This document shows positions 1 to 9,380 of a DNA stretch of 64,000 nucleotides, in pieces; the first letter of the stretch is position 1, and each line of letters begins with the position of its first letter. The position numbers and the translations under genes were made by a program. Origin of the DNA: Prunus persica (taxonomy: Eukaryota > Streptophyta > Magnoliopsida > Rosales > Rosaceae); the NCBI RefSeq assembly GCF_000346465.2, contig NC_034013.1, forward strand, positions 3,159,912 to 3,223,911. The letters run 5' to 3'. The notes under the pieces were generated by a model. That model was not told where the DNA came from, made no database searches, and saw only the letters and a list, made by a program, of their open reading frames with translations.

Positions 1-417
1 AGCGCTATGTCCCTGACATACGCACACAGGCGACAAGCCTTACCTCCATTGCAGACAATCTGCTCCCCGGAGCACAAACTCAATGGAGTCTTTTTCAAGC
101 GCTATGTCCCCGACATACGCACACAGGCGACGAGCCTTACCTCCATTGCAGACAAGCTGCTCCCCGGAGCACAAACTCAATGGAGTCTTTTTCAAGCGCT
201 ATGTCCCCTACATACGCACACAGGCGACGAGCCTTACCTCCATTGCAGACAAGCTGCTCCCCGGAGCACAAACTCAATGGAGTCTTTTTCAAGCGTTATG
301 TCCCCGACATACGCACACAGGCGACGAGCCTTACCTCCATTGCAGACAAGCTGCTCCCCGGAGCACAAACTCAATGGAGTCTCTTTCAAGTGCTATGTCT
401 TCCAAGTGCTATGTCCC
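1..417. repeat. 97-bp tandem repeat array
   Basis: Four full units start at 1, 98, 195 and 292, a strict 97-bp period, followed by a partial fifth unit from 389. Each unit begins AGCGCTATGTCCC and ends in CTTTTTCA, and copies differ at only a few bases. The array probably continues upstream of the window. It lies before the antisense ORF and LTR described next. Tandem repeats in this 3' untranslated position are a known trait of Tat/Ogre-lineage gypsy elements, so I read it as part of that element. Because 97 is not a multiple of three, translations through it look peptide-like in every frame; these are not genes. Confidence 0.93.
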
Positions 418-566
418 AACTGAAAATTCCATAACAAAGCGGCCAATCAGCCAAGTTCAACAAGAAGTAAGATGGTCAACCAAAGACCACTTATTGAAAG
501 AAAATAACAAAGTTCAAAAATAGCAAAAGTGAACTACAACTACTAGGGAACTTCAGCAGGTGACCC

Positions 567-2381
567 TTAGCCGATCACATCCTCAACTGCACTGGCAACA
601 GCCTCATTCTGCCCAACCGGCACAACTTGCTCAACCGCCTCGGCTGCCTGCTCCTTCGCATCCGCCTTAGCCTCATCAGCTGACCCACCTTGGCGTTTGT
701 CTTCCTCAATTGCAGCTTCATCTGCTATCTGCTCTTCAACTGTTTCTGCATCCACAACATCCACCTGCTCACTCTGAACGGGGGGCAGGTCAAGACCAGA
801 CTGCTCACCGTCATCATCTTCGAGATGGCAGCAAGGAGAAGTACCATTCTGGCAATCCAGGTATCCCAGCTTGTACGCATTAGCAGCCTTCTCTTCCTTG
901 GATGCCTCCGTGGCTTCCACATGGGTATCAAACTTGACCAGCAGTTTGTCACGATCCTGGGCCAAAGCAGCATGCTTACGTTCGAGGCAGAAGTAGGCTT
1001 CCTTGCGTTCGAGCAGGGCAGCCATAAGAGACTTGAGTTCACCATCCTTTTGGCCAACAGAACTCTTGAGCATGGACATACTCTCCTTCATCTCGAAAAT
1101 CCTCGCATCATGGCGAATCCGCTCGTTCGAGAGCTTGTCAGTCAGGTCGGCATTCTTCTTCACCAGCTCGTCGAGCAGGGCAGAAGAGGGGCCAACATCA
1201 CGCGAGTTCTGCATGGCCCCAACAGCAAAAACCATTCCTTTTTGAAGGTGATACATGGCAGCTTCTTCTTGCTTATCCAAGGGAAGGCTCGAGAAAGCAC
1301 AAAGGTCACCAGCTCGATACACGTGATCAACTAGCTTAGCGCAAGCAGATGGACTTGACAGAAAGCCTGTTTTCAGCAGATCAGACACGGGCTCGCCCCC
1401 AGCAGAGCTATCACCAGTTCCCGGACCGGCAGTTCGTGCAATTGGAGGACTCTTCGCTCGAGCAGACGACTTTTTAGCTCTTTTGGCTGCAACTTGCAAC
1501 ATTGAGTCAGCCCTGCGCTTGACTGTTCGCGGCCCCGCAGATGAGTCGTGGTTGCTAGGCAGAGGTACAGTCCTCTCAGCTTGATTCCCAGATCAGCACG
1601 GACGACCCAATCCTTGCTTCCCAGCGGCTTCCTTGCATGGCAGATCATGGGTCTTAGGCAGTACGGGCAAAGACTTGAGCAGAACTTCCCGAACCTCCTG
1701 CATGCCGTTGGCCTTCTTGCTGTTCGCGCTGATGAAGCGTTTGATCCATGCAGACGAGGCAGGAGCAACTCCCATATGGGCCTTCTGAGCAGGCGAAACC
1801 TCCCTTGTAGAAGACTTGTTCGTGGCAAGAGAAGATCTCGATTGCCTTCGCTGTGGAGACGTATCCACTGATCGTGAAACTGCAGCTTCATCTCGAGCAG
1901 AGCTACTGCACGCTTTCCCACCATCGGGGGACTCAGTCGATGACTCCTCCCGCATAACTGGCAAGTCACTTAGCTCCAAGCAGCGCGACTTCCACCTTTC
2001 AATATCTTCAGCAGGGGGCAGGCCACCGACTTCCTTCCGATGTTCGCTCAGTAGCCAGCGCCATTCACGAAACTTGGCGGGGATGCTCAAAGCTTGTCGA
2101 ACCTTCGTCATATCCGGGTCGAGAACGAGCTTCTTTCGGATGGCATCATCTGCAAGCATGAGACAAAAGTTAGTCAGACACAGCAAAGAATTCCATGGCA
2201 ACAGTAGCAGATCAGATGGATGCGACTTACCATCGCAGTAGGTGAGAGGAACGAGCGGACCATCGCCAAACTCCCCTTCCCATCTGCCGCTAACCTCCAG
2301 CACATCCTTGCTCCGCACATGATCGCCTTGACTCATACTGATCCTAGTTCGTGGCACAAAAAGAATAAGGAATTGAAGCAA
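567..2381 (-). pseudogene. Antisense accessory ORF (aORF) of a Tat-like gypsy element, spliced, one nonsense codon
   Basis: A long minus-strand frame runs from about 2381 (more likely first Met at 2336) to a stop at 567. It is interrupted only by an in-frame TGA at 1593-1595. An 81-bp intron, 2150-2230, has a GTAAGT donor and a TTGCAG acceptor; its length is a multiple of three, so unspliced RNA also stays open. The N-terminal part has a compact conserved-looking segment (after the intron DDAIRKKLVLDPDMTKVRQA). The middle is Ser/Arg-rich, then comes a helical coiled-coil-like stretch (about 1180-850) and an acidic Ala/Glu-rich tail. I recognise no catalytic domain. Its position just upstream of a polypurine tract and LTR, on the opposite strand, matches the antisense additional ORFs known between pol and the 3' LTR in some Tat-lineage elements. 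Function is unknown. Confidence 0.7.
2150..2230 (-). other. Intron in the antisense ORF
   Basis: On the minus strand the sequence reads GATG|GTAAGTCGC at the donor and TGCTTGCAG|ATGATGCC at the acceptor. Splicing removes 27 codons and joins YCD to DDAIRKK. The strong consensus sites show that the minus strand is, or was, the coding strand. Confidence 0.75.
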
Positions 2382-2582
2382 TTTGGATCAGCCACAAAAA
2401 AGATGACCCAAACTGCCACTTGCTCCAGCAGCAGATCGCGTACCTCCAGCCCAGTTACAGCTGGACAGCCCGAGTAAAAAGCCTCCTCCACGCAGGAGCC
2501 CAATTCAAATAAGGAAGCCCAGTTGCAGTTGGATGGCCCAACGGTTAATCCACATCTCCTACATGCCGTCACACGCCACGCA

Positions 2583-2599
2583 GAAGCTGGGGGGGCATT
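2583..2599 (+). other. Polypurine tract of the gypsy element
   Basis: The purine-rich run GAAGCTGGGGGGG lies immediately upstream of the TGTGGGAACC start of the LTR. A PPT at this place sets the element on the plus strand, with its 5' LTR and pol upstream of the window. Confidence 0.65.
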
Positions 2600-3249
2600 T
2601 GTGGGAACCTAATTAAATCAAAACCCTAGGTCAAATAATTCCTTCCATTTGGGGATTATTTGACCTAATTGGGAATTATTCAATTTAATTGGGGATTACC
2701 CAATTAAATAGAATATTACCTAATCGGGTCGAGAATTAATTCTATTCCTACCCCAATTCCCAATTAAATGAGGAGTTACCCATTTAAGTTAGGAATTGAT
2801 TTGATACCTACCCCAATTAGGGATTTGATTTACCTTAATGAATCAAATCCCTAATTAATCAAATCAATTCCAAATCGGGGAGGAATAATTCCTTTCCATC
2901 TATGGAATTATTCCTCTGAAACCCTAGCCTCCGAAACTACTATAAAAGCATAGCCACACACAATGGTTGAGGTACGCCTAAATTCTTACTAAAGCTCTGC
3001 AGTAATTATGTCTCAAAAACCCTAGCCACCTCATCTCTTTCTCTCTCTTACACGAGGCTCCAGCCACCACACACGGCTCCGGCCACCCGGTTTTCCTTGA
3101 ATTACCCTACCTAACTTAGGCATCGGAGGGCCTTTGGCCAACACCCCCCGGGTGTGGTTTTTTACTCCGATCTATTTTGCAGGGAGAAAGAGAGGAGGAG
3201 AAGACGAAGGAATCTTTGGCGAATATTCTCCCGTGAGATTATTTGCACA
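2600..3249 (+). mobile_element. 3' LTR of a Tat-like Ty3/gypsy retrotransposon
   Basis: About 650 bp runs from TGTGGGAACC to TTTGCACA, giving TGTG...CACA termini. Inside are AT-rich short repeats (variants of CCCAATTAA and GGGATTTGATT), a TATA box TATAAAAG at 2941-2948, and CT-rich leader sequence before the end. The right boundary is inferred from the CACA terminus and from Harbinger coding sequence starting just after it; the following AACAG would be the target duplication. The matching left copy is outside the window. Confidence 0.6.
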
Positions 3250-3254
3250 AACAG

Positions 3255-3627
3255 ACTCCCTAATAGAAAAGAAGTCACCACTCCCATGTCCGCCGAGACC
3301 TATTGGAAGAAAGGCGGCAAAGGCCAAGAGAGGGGGCACTTCAAACAATGAATGTGTGCAATTATTGGAGCAAATAGCTAAGAACACTGCACTAAGAATT
3401 GAGAGAGACTTGAATAGAGATGAAGCAGACATGGCACTAGAGGAAGCATTTGTAATTCAACAGCAGCAGGCACAAAAAAAGACATGGATGATAAAGAGAT
3501 GAAAATCATGGCCATGGATACGAGCCATATGTCTCCTGAAACAAAGGCCTATTGGAAGCATAGACGAAGGGATATGATTAGAAGAAAAATTTTCCATGAC
3601 GACGGACCTAGCAATACGGATTGGTAA
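3255..3627 (+). pseudogene. PIF/Harbinger ORF1 (NAM-associated C-terminal domain), truncated and frameshifted
   Basis: This is the C-terminal part of the DNA-binding accessory protein of PIF/Harbinger elements. It shows the family's RPIGRKAAKAKRGG segment, a Glu/Arg-rich helix, and an ending of the form DTSHMSPETKAYW...NTDW before TAA at 3625. A frameshift at the A-run near 3474-3480 moves the frame from that of IGRKAAK to that of the C-terminal end. The 5' part is missing because the gypsy LTR abuts it. The partner transposase is on the opposite strand at 3928-5287, the usual Harbinger arrangement. Confidence 0.75.
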
Positions 3628-3927
3628 AATGATGAAAACCATTAGGTTATATTGAAACACCTTTGCCATATGTTGTATTGTTGTATTATCCTTTAATTTG
3701 TTGTATTGTTTCCTTTTCATTAAATAAAAAAAGCATTAAATAATATGACCATTTATTAAAAACATGAGCATCAAAACAAAGATTAATTAAAAATAAACCT
3801 TAATTTATTGCAAACAACACACAAAACAAACCATACATAAAAGCATAATAATAATAAAAAAGCATAATTCCAAAAAACACCACACACAAAATAAAGCATA
3901 ATTCCAAACAAAGCACTAATCTTGACT

Positions 3928-5287
3928 TCATCCATTGTGATTGCCTTTCATCTCCCACAAGTGCTCAATCAAGTCAACTTGACGTCTCTCGTGAACATAT
4001 GAAGATTGCATTTCTTGATAACGATCAATCATGGGGTTGTTGAATCGACCATCCCGAACTAACGGTTCGGGCTCCATTGGTAGTCCATTTGGTCCCATCG
4101 GCCTTTCATATATTCTTGTCAACGCCGTGTTCATGAGATCGGGTTCAAACACCTCTGGAGCATCGTAGTCATACTCATCCTCCACAATCATGTTGTGGAG
4201 GATGATGCAAGTCATCATATTACTCCGCAACACCTCTTCATCTAGCATCCGAGTAGCACCCCTAATAATTGCCCAACGAGCTTGCAAGATACCGAAACAC
4301 CTTTCCACGTCTTTCCTGTAACCTTCTTGAAAGGAAGTAAAGCTTGTTTCCTTCTCCGATTAGGAATTCAGAATTGTTTTCACGAATGTCGTTCACCTAG
4401 GATAAATTCCGTCGGCAAGGTAGTACGCACCAGAATATACGGTATTGTTGATTTGGTACGTGATCTGGGGGGAATGACCTCGCAATACCTCATCGAACAC
4501 CGGGGATTGACCGAGGACATTGAGGTCATTCTGAGATCCGGCAACCCCGAAGAAGGCATGCCAAACCCAACAGTCGAATGAAGCTACGGCCTCCAAAATT
4601 ATACTTTTTTTGCCCTTCCGATTCCCGTACTCTCCTTGCCAAGCAATAGGACAATTCTTCCACTGCCAGTGCATGCAATCAATGCTTCCAATCATGCCTG
4701 GGAAACCTCAAGCCTCTGTTTTTTGTAGCAGCTTTTGCAGGTCCCTCGGCGTGGGTTTGCGAAGGTACTCCCTCATGTACAAATTTTCCACTGCATATCA
4801 GAATCTCACCAAGCACTCTAGGATAGTTGATTTTCTCATCCTTGCAATCTCATCCACCTGCTCTGCAGATGCCCCATAAGCAAGCATCCGCAAAGCGGCT
4901 GTAAGTTTTTGCTCCGAGATAAGACCCAAAACTCCAACAACATCATGCTTTTGAATGAAGTATGTGTCGTAATTACAAATATCATGCATAATTTTTTGGA
5001 ACAAATGTGGCTGCATTCTATATCTCTCTCGAAACTTAGAAACATGATATAACTAATTTGGAATAAAGTAATCCTCCAGGAGATTCTTACCCTGAGACTC
5101 CCTACGTCTGTCCACATTTGGGGCATGAGGATGATGGTGCTGCCTTGATTGATTAAGCATACACACCGCTACTGCAAGCATTTGTTCCTCTTCTTCATGG
5201 GCGTCCCGATCTTCTTTAGCACGTCTACGCCGGATTTCTTCTCTTTCTTTCTGTTGCCTCTCCAACACCCTCCTCAAGTTTGACATT
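3928..5287 (-). pseudogene. PIF/Harbinger DDE transposase, several nonsense codons
   Basis: Reading the minus strand from MSNLRRVLERQQ (5287) gives a helix-rich N-terminus, the segment FRERYRMQPHLFQKIMHD, then the DDE nuclease core. All three acidic residues are visible: Asp in GSIDCMHW (near 4680), Asp in SQNDLNVL (near 4525) and Glu in VERCFGIL (near 4300). The end is EHLWEMKGNHNG. At least five in-frame stops break it: after YFIPN, before YAVENLYM, after LLQKTEA, after ADGIYPR, and in the following PNPK-like stretch. It therefore cannot make a full transposase. Family size and order match plant Harbinger transposases. Confidence 0.88.
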
Positions 5288-6236
5288 GAGAGTAGAATGT
5301 GTTTTTTAAAATCTGATAAATGAAGGAATAGATAAGAGATAGTGTGAGAGGTATGAGTTGATGTTGTAGTTTTATAGAGGGATTTAGAAGATAGAGATGA
5401 CACGTGACACAATTTTGGAGGGTGAAAATCTTATCTGAAATCTGAGATTAGAATTGTTTTTAAATATCTGAAAATCTTATCTGACATGGGACACGTGGCA
5501 TAATTTTAGAGGGTGAAAATCTTATCTGAAATATGAGATTATAATTTTTTTTAATGAATATCCGAAAATTTTATCTGGAATAAGACACGTGGCAATCGAG
5601 ATTCTCATCCGAAAATCTTTTCTGAAACATAATGGACACGTGACAACCAAAAATCTTATCTGAAAAATTAATTACAAAAGATTATCAAAATTAATAGTTT
5701 AAAGTATTAAAAAAATAGGAAATACAGTACAATAAATAGTATTTACCTTAGACTCGCCCTAGACTTAGCTCTCATGGGTGGAACCACAAATGGCAAGGCT
5801 GACACTATTCACGTGAATAGTGGCAGCCCTTGCTTGCCCTTGCCCTAGACTTAGCCCTTATAGGTGGAGATGCTCTAAATGGCACTACATAAATTGTGAA
5901 ATGACACATATTTTGGTCGAAATTAACCTCGGAAATTTGATGCCCCAATTTTCACGATTTTTTCCGCACTTAATTTAATAGATTTCGTGCTTAAATTGCC
6001 AAACAACGGAATTGTCAATTTCTCCCCTTAAATTCCCAACTTTTGGCTAAAGTTTGAGTTATTTCCCTCATCCAAATGAATGGTAATACTTTGTATGTCT
6101 TCTTTTTCTCGTTTATTTCTTCTTCTTCTTCTTCTAATCTGAAATATGTTATCCTTTCAAATTTCCTTTTTCTGAAACTCCTTATGTATTTTTAGTTTTA
6201 ACTATTAATTAGTAAATTACTGTGAAACTCCTTAGG

Positions 6237-6600
6237 CCCCTTTGATAACCATTTTAATTTTAGTTTTTAGTTTTTAGTTTTCATTTTTCATTTTGTGTGC
6301 TAGAATATACAAGAAAAAGAGGGGGAATGGAAGTGAGGCTAAGAGTGAAGATGGGATTAAGAGGGAAGATGAGAGGGTAGGATGGGGGAGAGGAGTAACA
6401 AAAGTGAAAACAAAAACTGAAAACTAAAATGTATTTGAAACTGTTTTCACTTTCAAGTTTTTGTTTTCACTTTTGTTACTCCTCCCTCCTATCCTCCCTT
6501 CTCATCCTCTCTCTCAATCTCATCTTCACTCCCATTTATCACTCTCATTTTCCTCTATAATCTAAGCATAAAAAATGAAAACTAAAAACTAAAAACCACA
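6237..6600. mobile_element. Foldback MITE with long imperfect arms
   Basis: The left arm (from 6240) with its repeated TTTTAGTTTTTAGTTTTCA is complemented on the right (to about 6600) by TGAAAACTAAAAACTAAAAACC. Inside, GGAGAGGAGTAACAAAAGTG near 6390 pairs with CACTTTTGTTACTCCTCC near 6470. The whole ~360 bp can fold into one hairpin. No coding capacity is visible. The left end resembles hAT-type MITE termini (CCCCTTTGATAACC). The right end looks eroded and I see no clear target duplication. Confidence 0.7.
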
Positions 6601-6816
6601 ATTTTCAACAGAATTTTGGATGGAGTTAGTGTTAAGTGAAATTGGTGTATAATTCCATAACATATTTCAAAAAAAATTCTCATATAGAAAATAAGACATG
6701 TGAGATGACTTTTTTGGGGTGAGTAACACCTCTTGACTAATATAAGCTCGTGCTTATCTCTCACTAATTTTAAAGTCTCTTAATAAATTGCATGATGTAC
6801 AACCATAGTAAATTTC

Positions 6817-7065
6817 AAGGGCTTGTTTGATAGGAAGGACTATACTAGACTGGACTATACTAGCAAAATGCCTACATTTCATATGTATTCAAAGCATAAT
6901 ATGTATATTGTTGTCTAACTTGGAGGACGAATGAGAATTATCTATAAGAGGTTGATGACTAAAACTTATTCCTCATAATCCCCCTATGAGGAATAAGTTT
7001 TAGTCATCAACCTCTTATGAATAGTCCTCCTCCATCCTCCAAGTTAGGCAACAATGTCCATTTTA
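6817..7065. mobile_element. Foldback MITE, left part (split by the MULE)
   Basis: It starts AGGGCTTGTTTGATAGGAA at 6817. The inverse, TTCCTATCAAACAAGCCCT, is at 13036-13054. It contains a near-perfect hairpin with 34-bp arms (6944-6977 and 6985-7018) around the loop ATCCCCC. Outer arm segments TTGTTGTCTAACTTGGAGG and CCTCCAAGTTAGGCAACAA pair beyond that. The continuation of the right arm (TATTATGCCTTGATTG) is found only after 13012, so the ~5.9-kb MULE appears to sit inside this MITE. Confidence 0.68.
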
Positions 7066-7350
7066 GGGGTAAATACCGAATACCCCCTTCAACTAATTCG
7101 ACTGTCGAACTTAGCACCCTAACTTAATTTTTTAGACAATTTAGCCCTTGTTTTAAATTTATTTGCCAATTTCGCCCATGTTGTTAGCTTTTACACAATT
7201 CCATCCAAATGTCTGGAAAAAACACCACGTGAATGGCACGTGCGTCACTGTTGAGGATAATCTTGTCCTTCTAATCCTCATACCCCTTTTAGCCCTCCCT
7301 ATTCCCAATTCCCAAATCAAAGTTAGTGTTCAGACTAAAAGATTCAAAAA

Positions 7351-7417
<67 letters not shown>
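7351..7417. repeat. (GA)n microsatellite
   Basis: An almost uninterrupted GA dinucleotide run of about 66 bp lies just inside the MULE left TIR. Reading frames through it are low-complexity artefacts. Confidence 0.97.
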
Positions 7418-7422
<5 letters not shown>

Positions 7423-7998
7423 GGGAAATTAATAGACTTCAAAATTCGAAACAAAGGTGCGACAATGCTGATTTGGTAAAGGCAAGAGATTGAATATGAA
7501 AATCAAATATGGTGGGGAAGCTCCCACATACAACAAGTAGCTTACTTTATTTTATTCGTTTGAAGCATTTGTTTGGTTTGATTCTTTGTTTATGTCGAGC
7601 TTCATTGGGTTTTATTATTTTCGTTATGTCAGACTTCCTGAAAAAGCATAATAAAAGGAAGAAAGTGGTCCCAATGTATGTTGTCTACCGACTCAGACTT
7701 TAACAATGTCGGGTTGTGAATGTGGTCCCAATGCATGTTTTTTGTTTATTGTTTGTACGACAATATGTAAGTTGTTTATTGTGTTTGTATAGGGTAGATA
7801 ATAAATTAATTGGTGTGCATCTAATGCTGACATGTTCACACTTAAAGTACACCATAAGGGTTACTTTGTTGATGGTTTATATATGGGAGTTATTGCACAA
7901 TGGGTTGATTTGCAAGATGCAAATGAGGTGTCAATGCTTGACTTACTTGAAGGGGGTAAATACCTTGATTATTACGAACAAAGCATTCAATACTATTA

Positions 7999-9232
7999 GA
8001 GCGCCTCCACTGCAGCCCAACTGCCATGTCATAGCCCCCCCCCCCCCCCCCTCCCAAACGAGATTTGGACCTCTAACGTGCAAAAGGCAGCACGGGCAAG
8101 GCATGGGACCCACCAGCCCGGGCAAGCCCACAGGCAAAAATGGACTAGGTTGTTGCCCTCAGGCTGCTGATGTCAGCGTTAGCGCCTAATTTTCAAATTT
8201 TTTACTGTTGGTGCATGAATTAGTAAAAAAAAATGAAAATCAGCCGCTGAGGTCAGCGCTAACCCACCAGCCCACATAGCACAACGACTATAAGCCACGT
8301 GGCTTCTCCTTGAGCCTCAAATCAAAAAATCTTGCCTAATCCAACCAGTGTCCAATTTTTGGCTAAAAAATATTGAAAAATATATCTAAAAAAATTTTAA
8401 AAAAATTCTAGAAATTTTTTTCTATAAATACCTACCAATATTATTCACTTTCCACACCAAATTTTCTACTACAAAATTTCATTTGTGCAAAAATACAAAT
8501 TGCCTCTTCCATTGAAGCCGGAGTGTTGTGGACAAACGTTTGAAGAGGTCAAAATCTTGGCGACGAGGTAAAAAAAAAATTTAATTGCCGTTTTATTCAA
8601 TTTAAAGTCATTATATATATATATAAATATATATATATATTTCTTGCATTTCCAATTTCATTTTTTTTAATAGATTATTCAAGGGAAAACAAAAAAGAGG
8701 AAAACCATTACACATGGCTCCTCAAGTGAACAATGCTCGCAGTCAGTTCCAGTGGTGCATTCCATGTCGAAAATAATGGCACTATTACGTCCTCCAAAGG
8801 AAAATACACCCCCACATCGTGATCCGGTGGAACCGCCTCCACCAATGATTGAGTCGTCCTTGTACTCCATTGTGTCGAACTATGAGGATCGGGAGTATTT
8901 CAATTGTATGATGAGTGAGATGTGAAATTTATAATAAATATGGACACGTGGCAACCAAAAATCTTATCCGAAAATGTTATTTGAATTTTTAGGTGAGAAT
9001 TTTATAATAAATATTGACACGTGGCAACCGAAAATCTTATCCGAAAAGCTTATCAAAATTAATGGTTTAAGTATAAAAAAAAATAGAAAATAAAGTAAAG
9101 TGAATAGTTTTTGCCCTTGTCTTTGCCCTTTAGGGTGGAACCAAAAAAGGCAAGGCTGCCACTACTCACGTGAATAGTGTCAAACCTTGCCTTACCTTTG
9201 TCTTGCCCTTGCCTTTTGGGGTGGAGGTGCTC
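7999..9232. mobile_element. Non-autonomous PIF/Harbinger element, TSD TTA
   Basis: The termini GAGCGCCTCCACTGC and GGGGTGGAGGTGCTC are inverted repeats. They are flanked by TTA at 7996-7998 and 9233-9235, the 3-bp target typical of PIF/Harbinger. The right ~300 bp match the right end of the larger Harbinger at 5500-5875. The interior keeps a promoter-like stretch (CTATAAATACCTACC near 8425) and remnants of ORF1 5' sequence (8700-8925), but no transposase. A run of 17 C at 8035-8051 and (TA)n tracts near 8615-8640 are also inside. Confidence 0.85.
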
Positions 9233-9380
9233 TTACAAGCACAAGACAATTGAGTGGGTTGAAATTAAGGCAGTTAAGGATTATTTTGAAGCTGGTGAAG
9301 TTGTTGAAAGGGAGGCAATTGTTTGTGTTCTACATAACTAAATTCCAATACATGGGCCTACTCCTACTTGTGAGGTTCAG

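Larger units (their letters stand above)
3250..5875 (-). mobile_element. PIF/Harbinger element, right part
   Basis: The element holds the ORF1 remnant and the antisense transposase. It ends at 5875 with GGTGGAGATGCTC followed by TAA, a typical Harbinger terminus and 3-bp target. Its other end lies left of the window because the gypsy element interrupts ORF1. The last ~350 bp share CACGTGGCAA, CCGAAAATCTTATC and AAGGCAAGGCTG-type motifs with the smaller element at 7999-9232, so the two are one family. Confidence 0.78.

Noticed and set aside
1..434. Apparent repeated-peptide ORFs and a CRISPR-like repeat pattern
   Set aside because: The 97-bp units are contiguous with no spacers. The three open frames come from the repeat period and lack gene signals.
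690..1334. 214-aa plus-strand ORF overlapping the antisense ORF
   Set aside because: It is the reverse of a better frame that has an intron and amino-acid bias typical of coding sequence; no motif is recognised.
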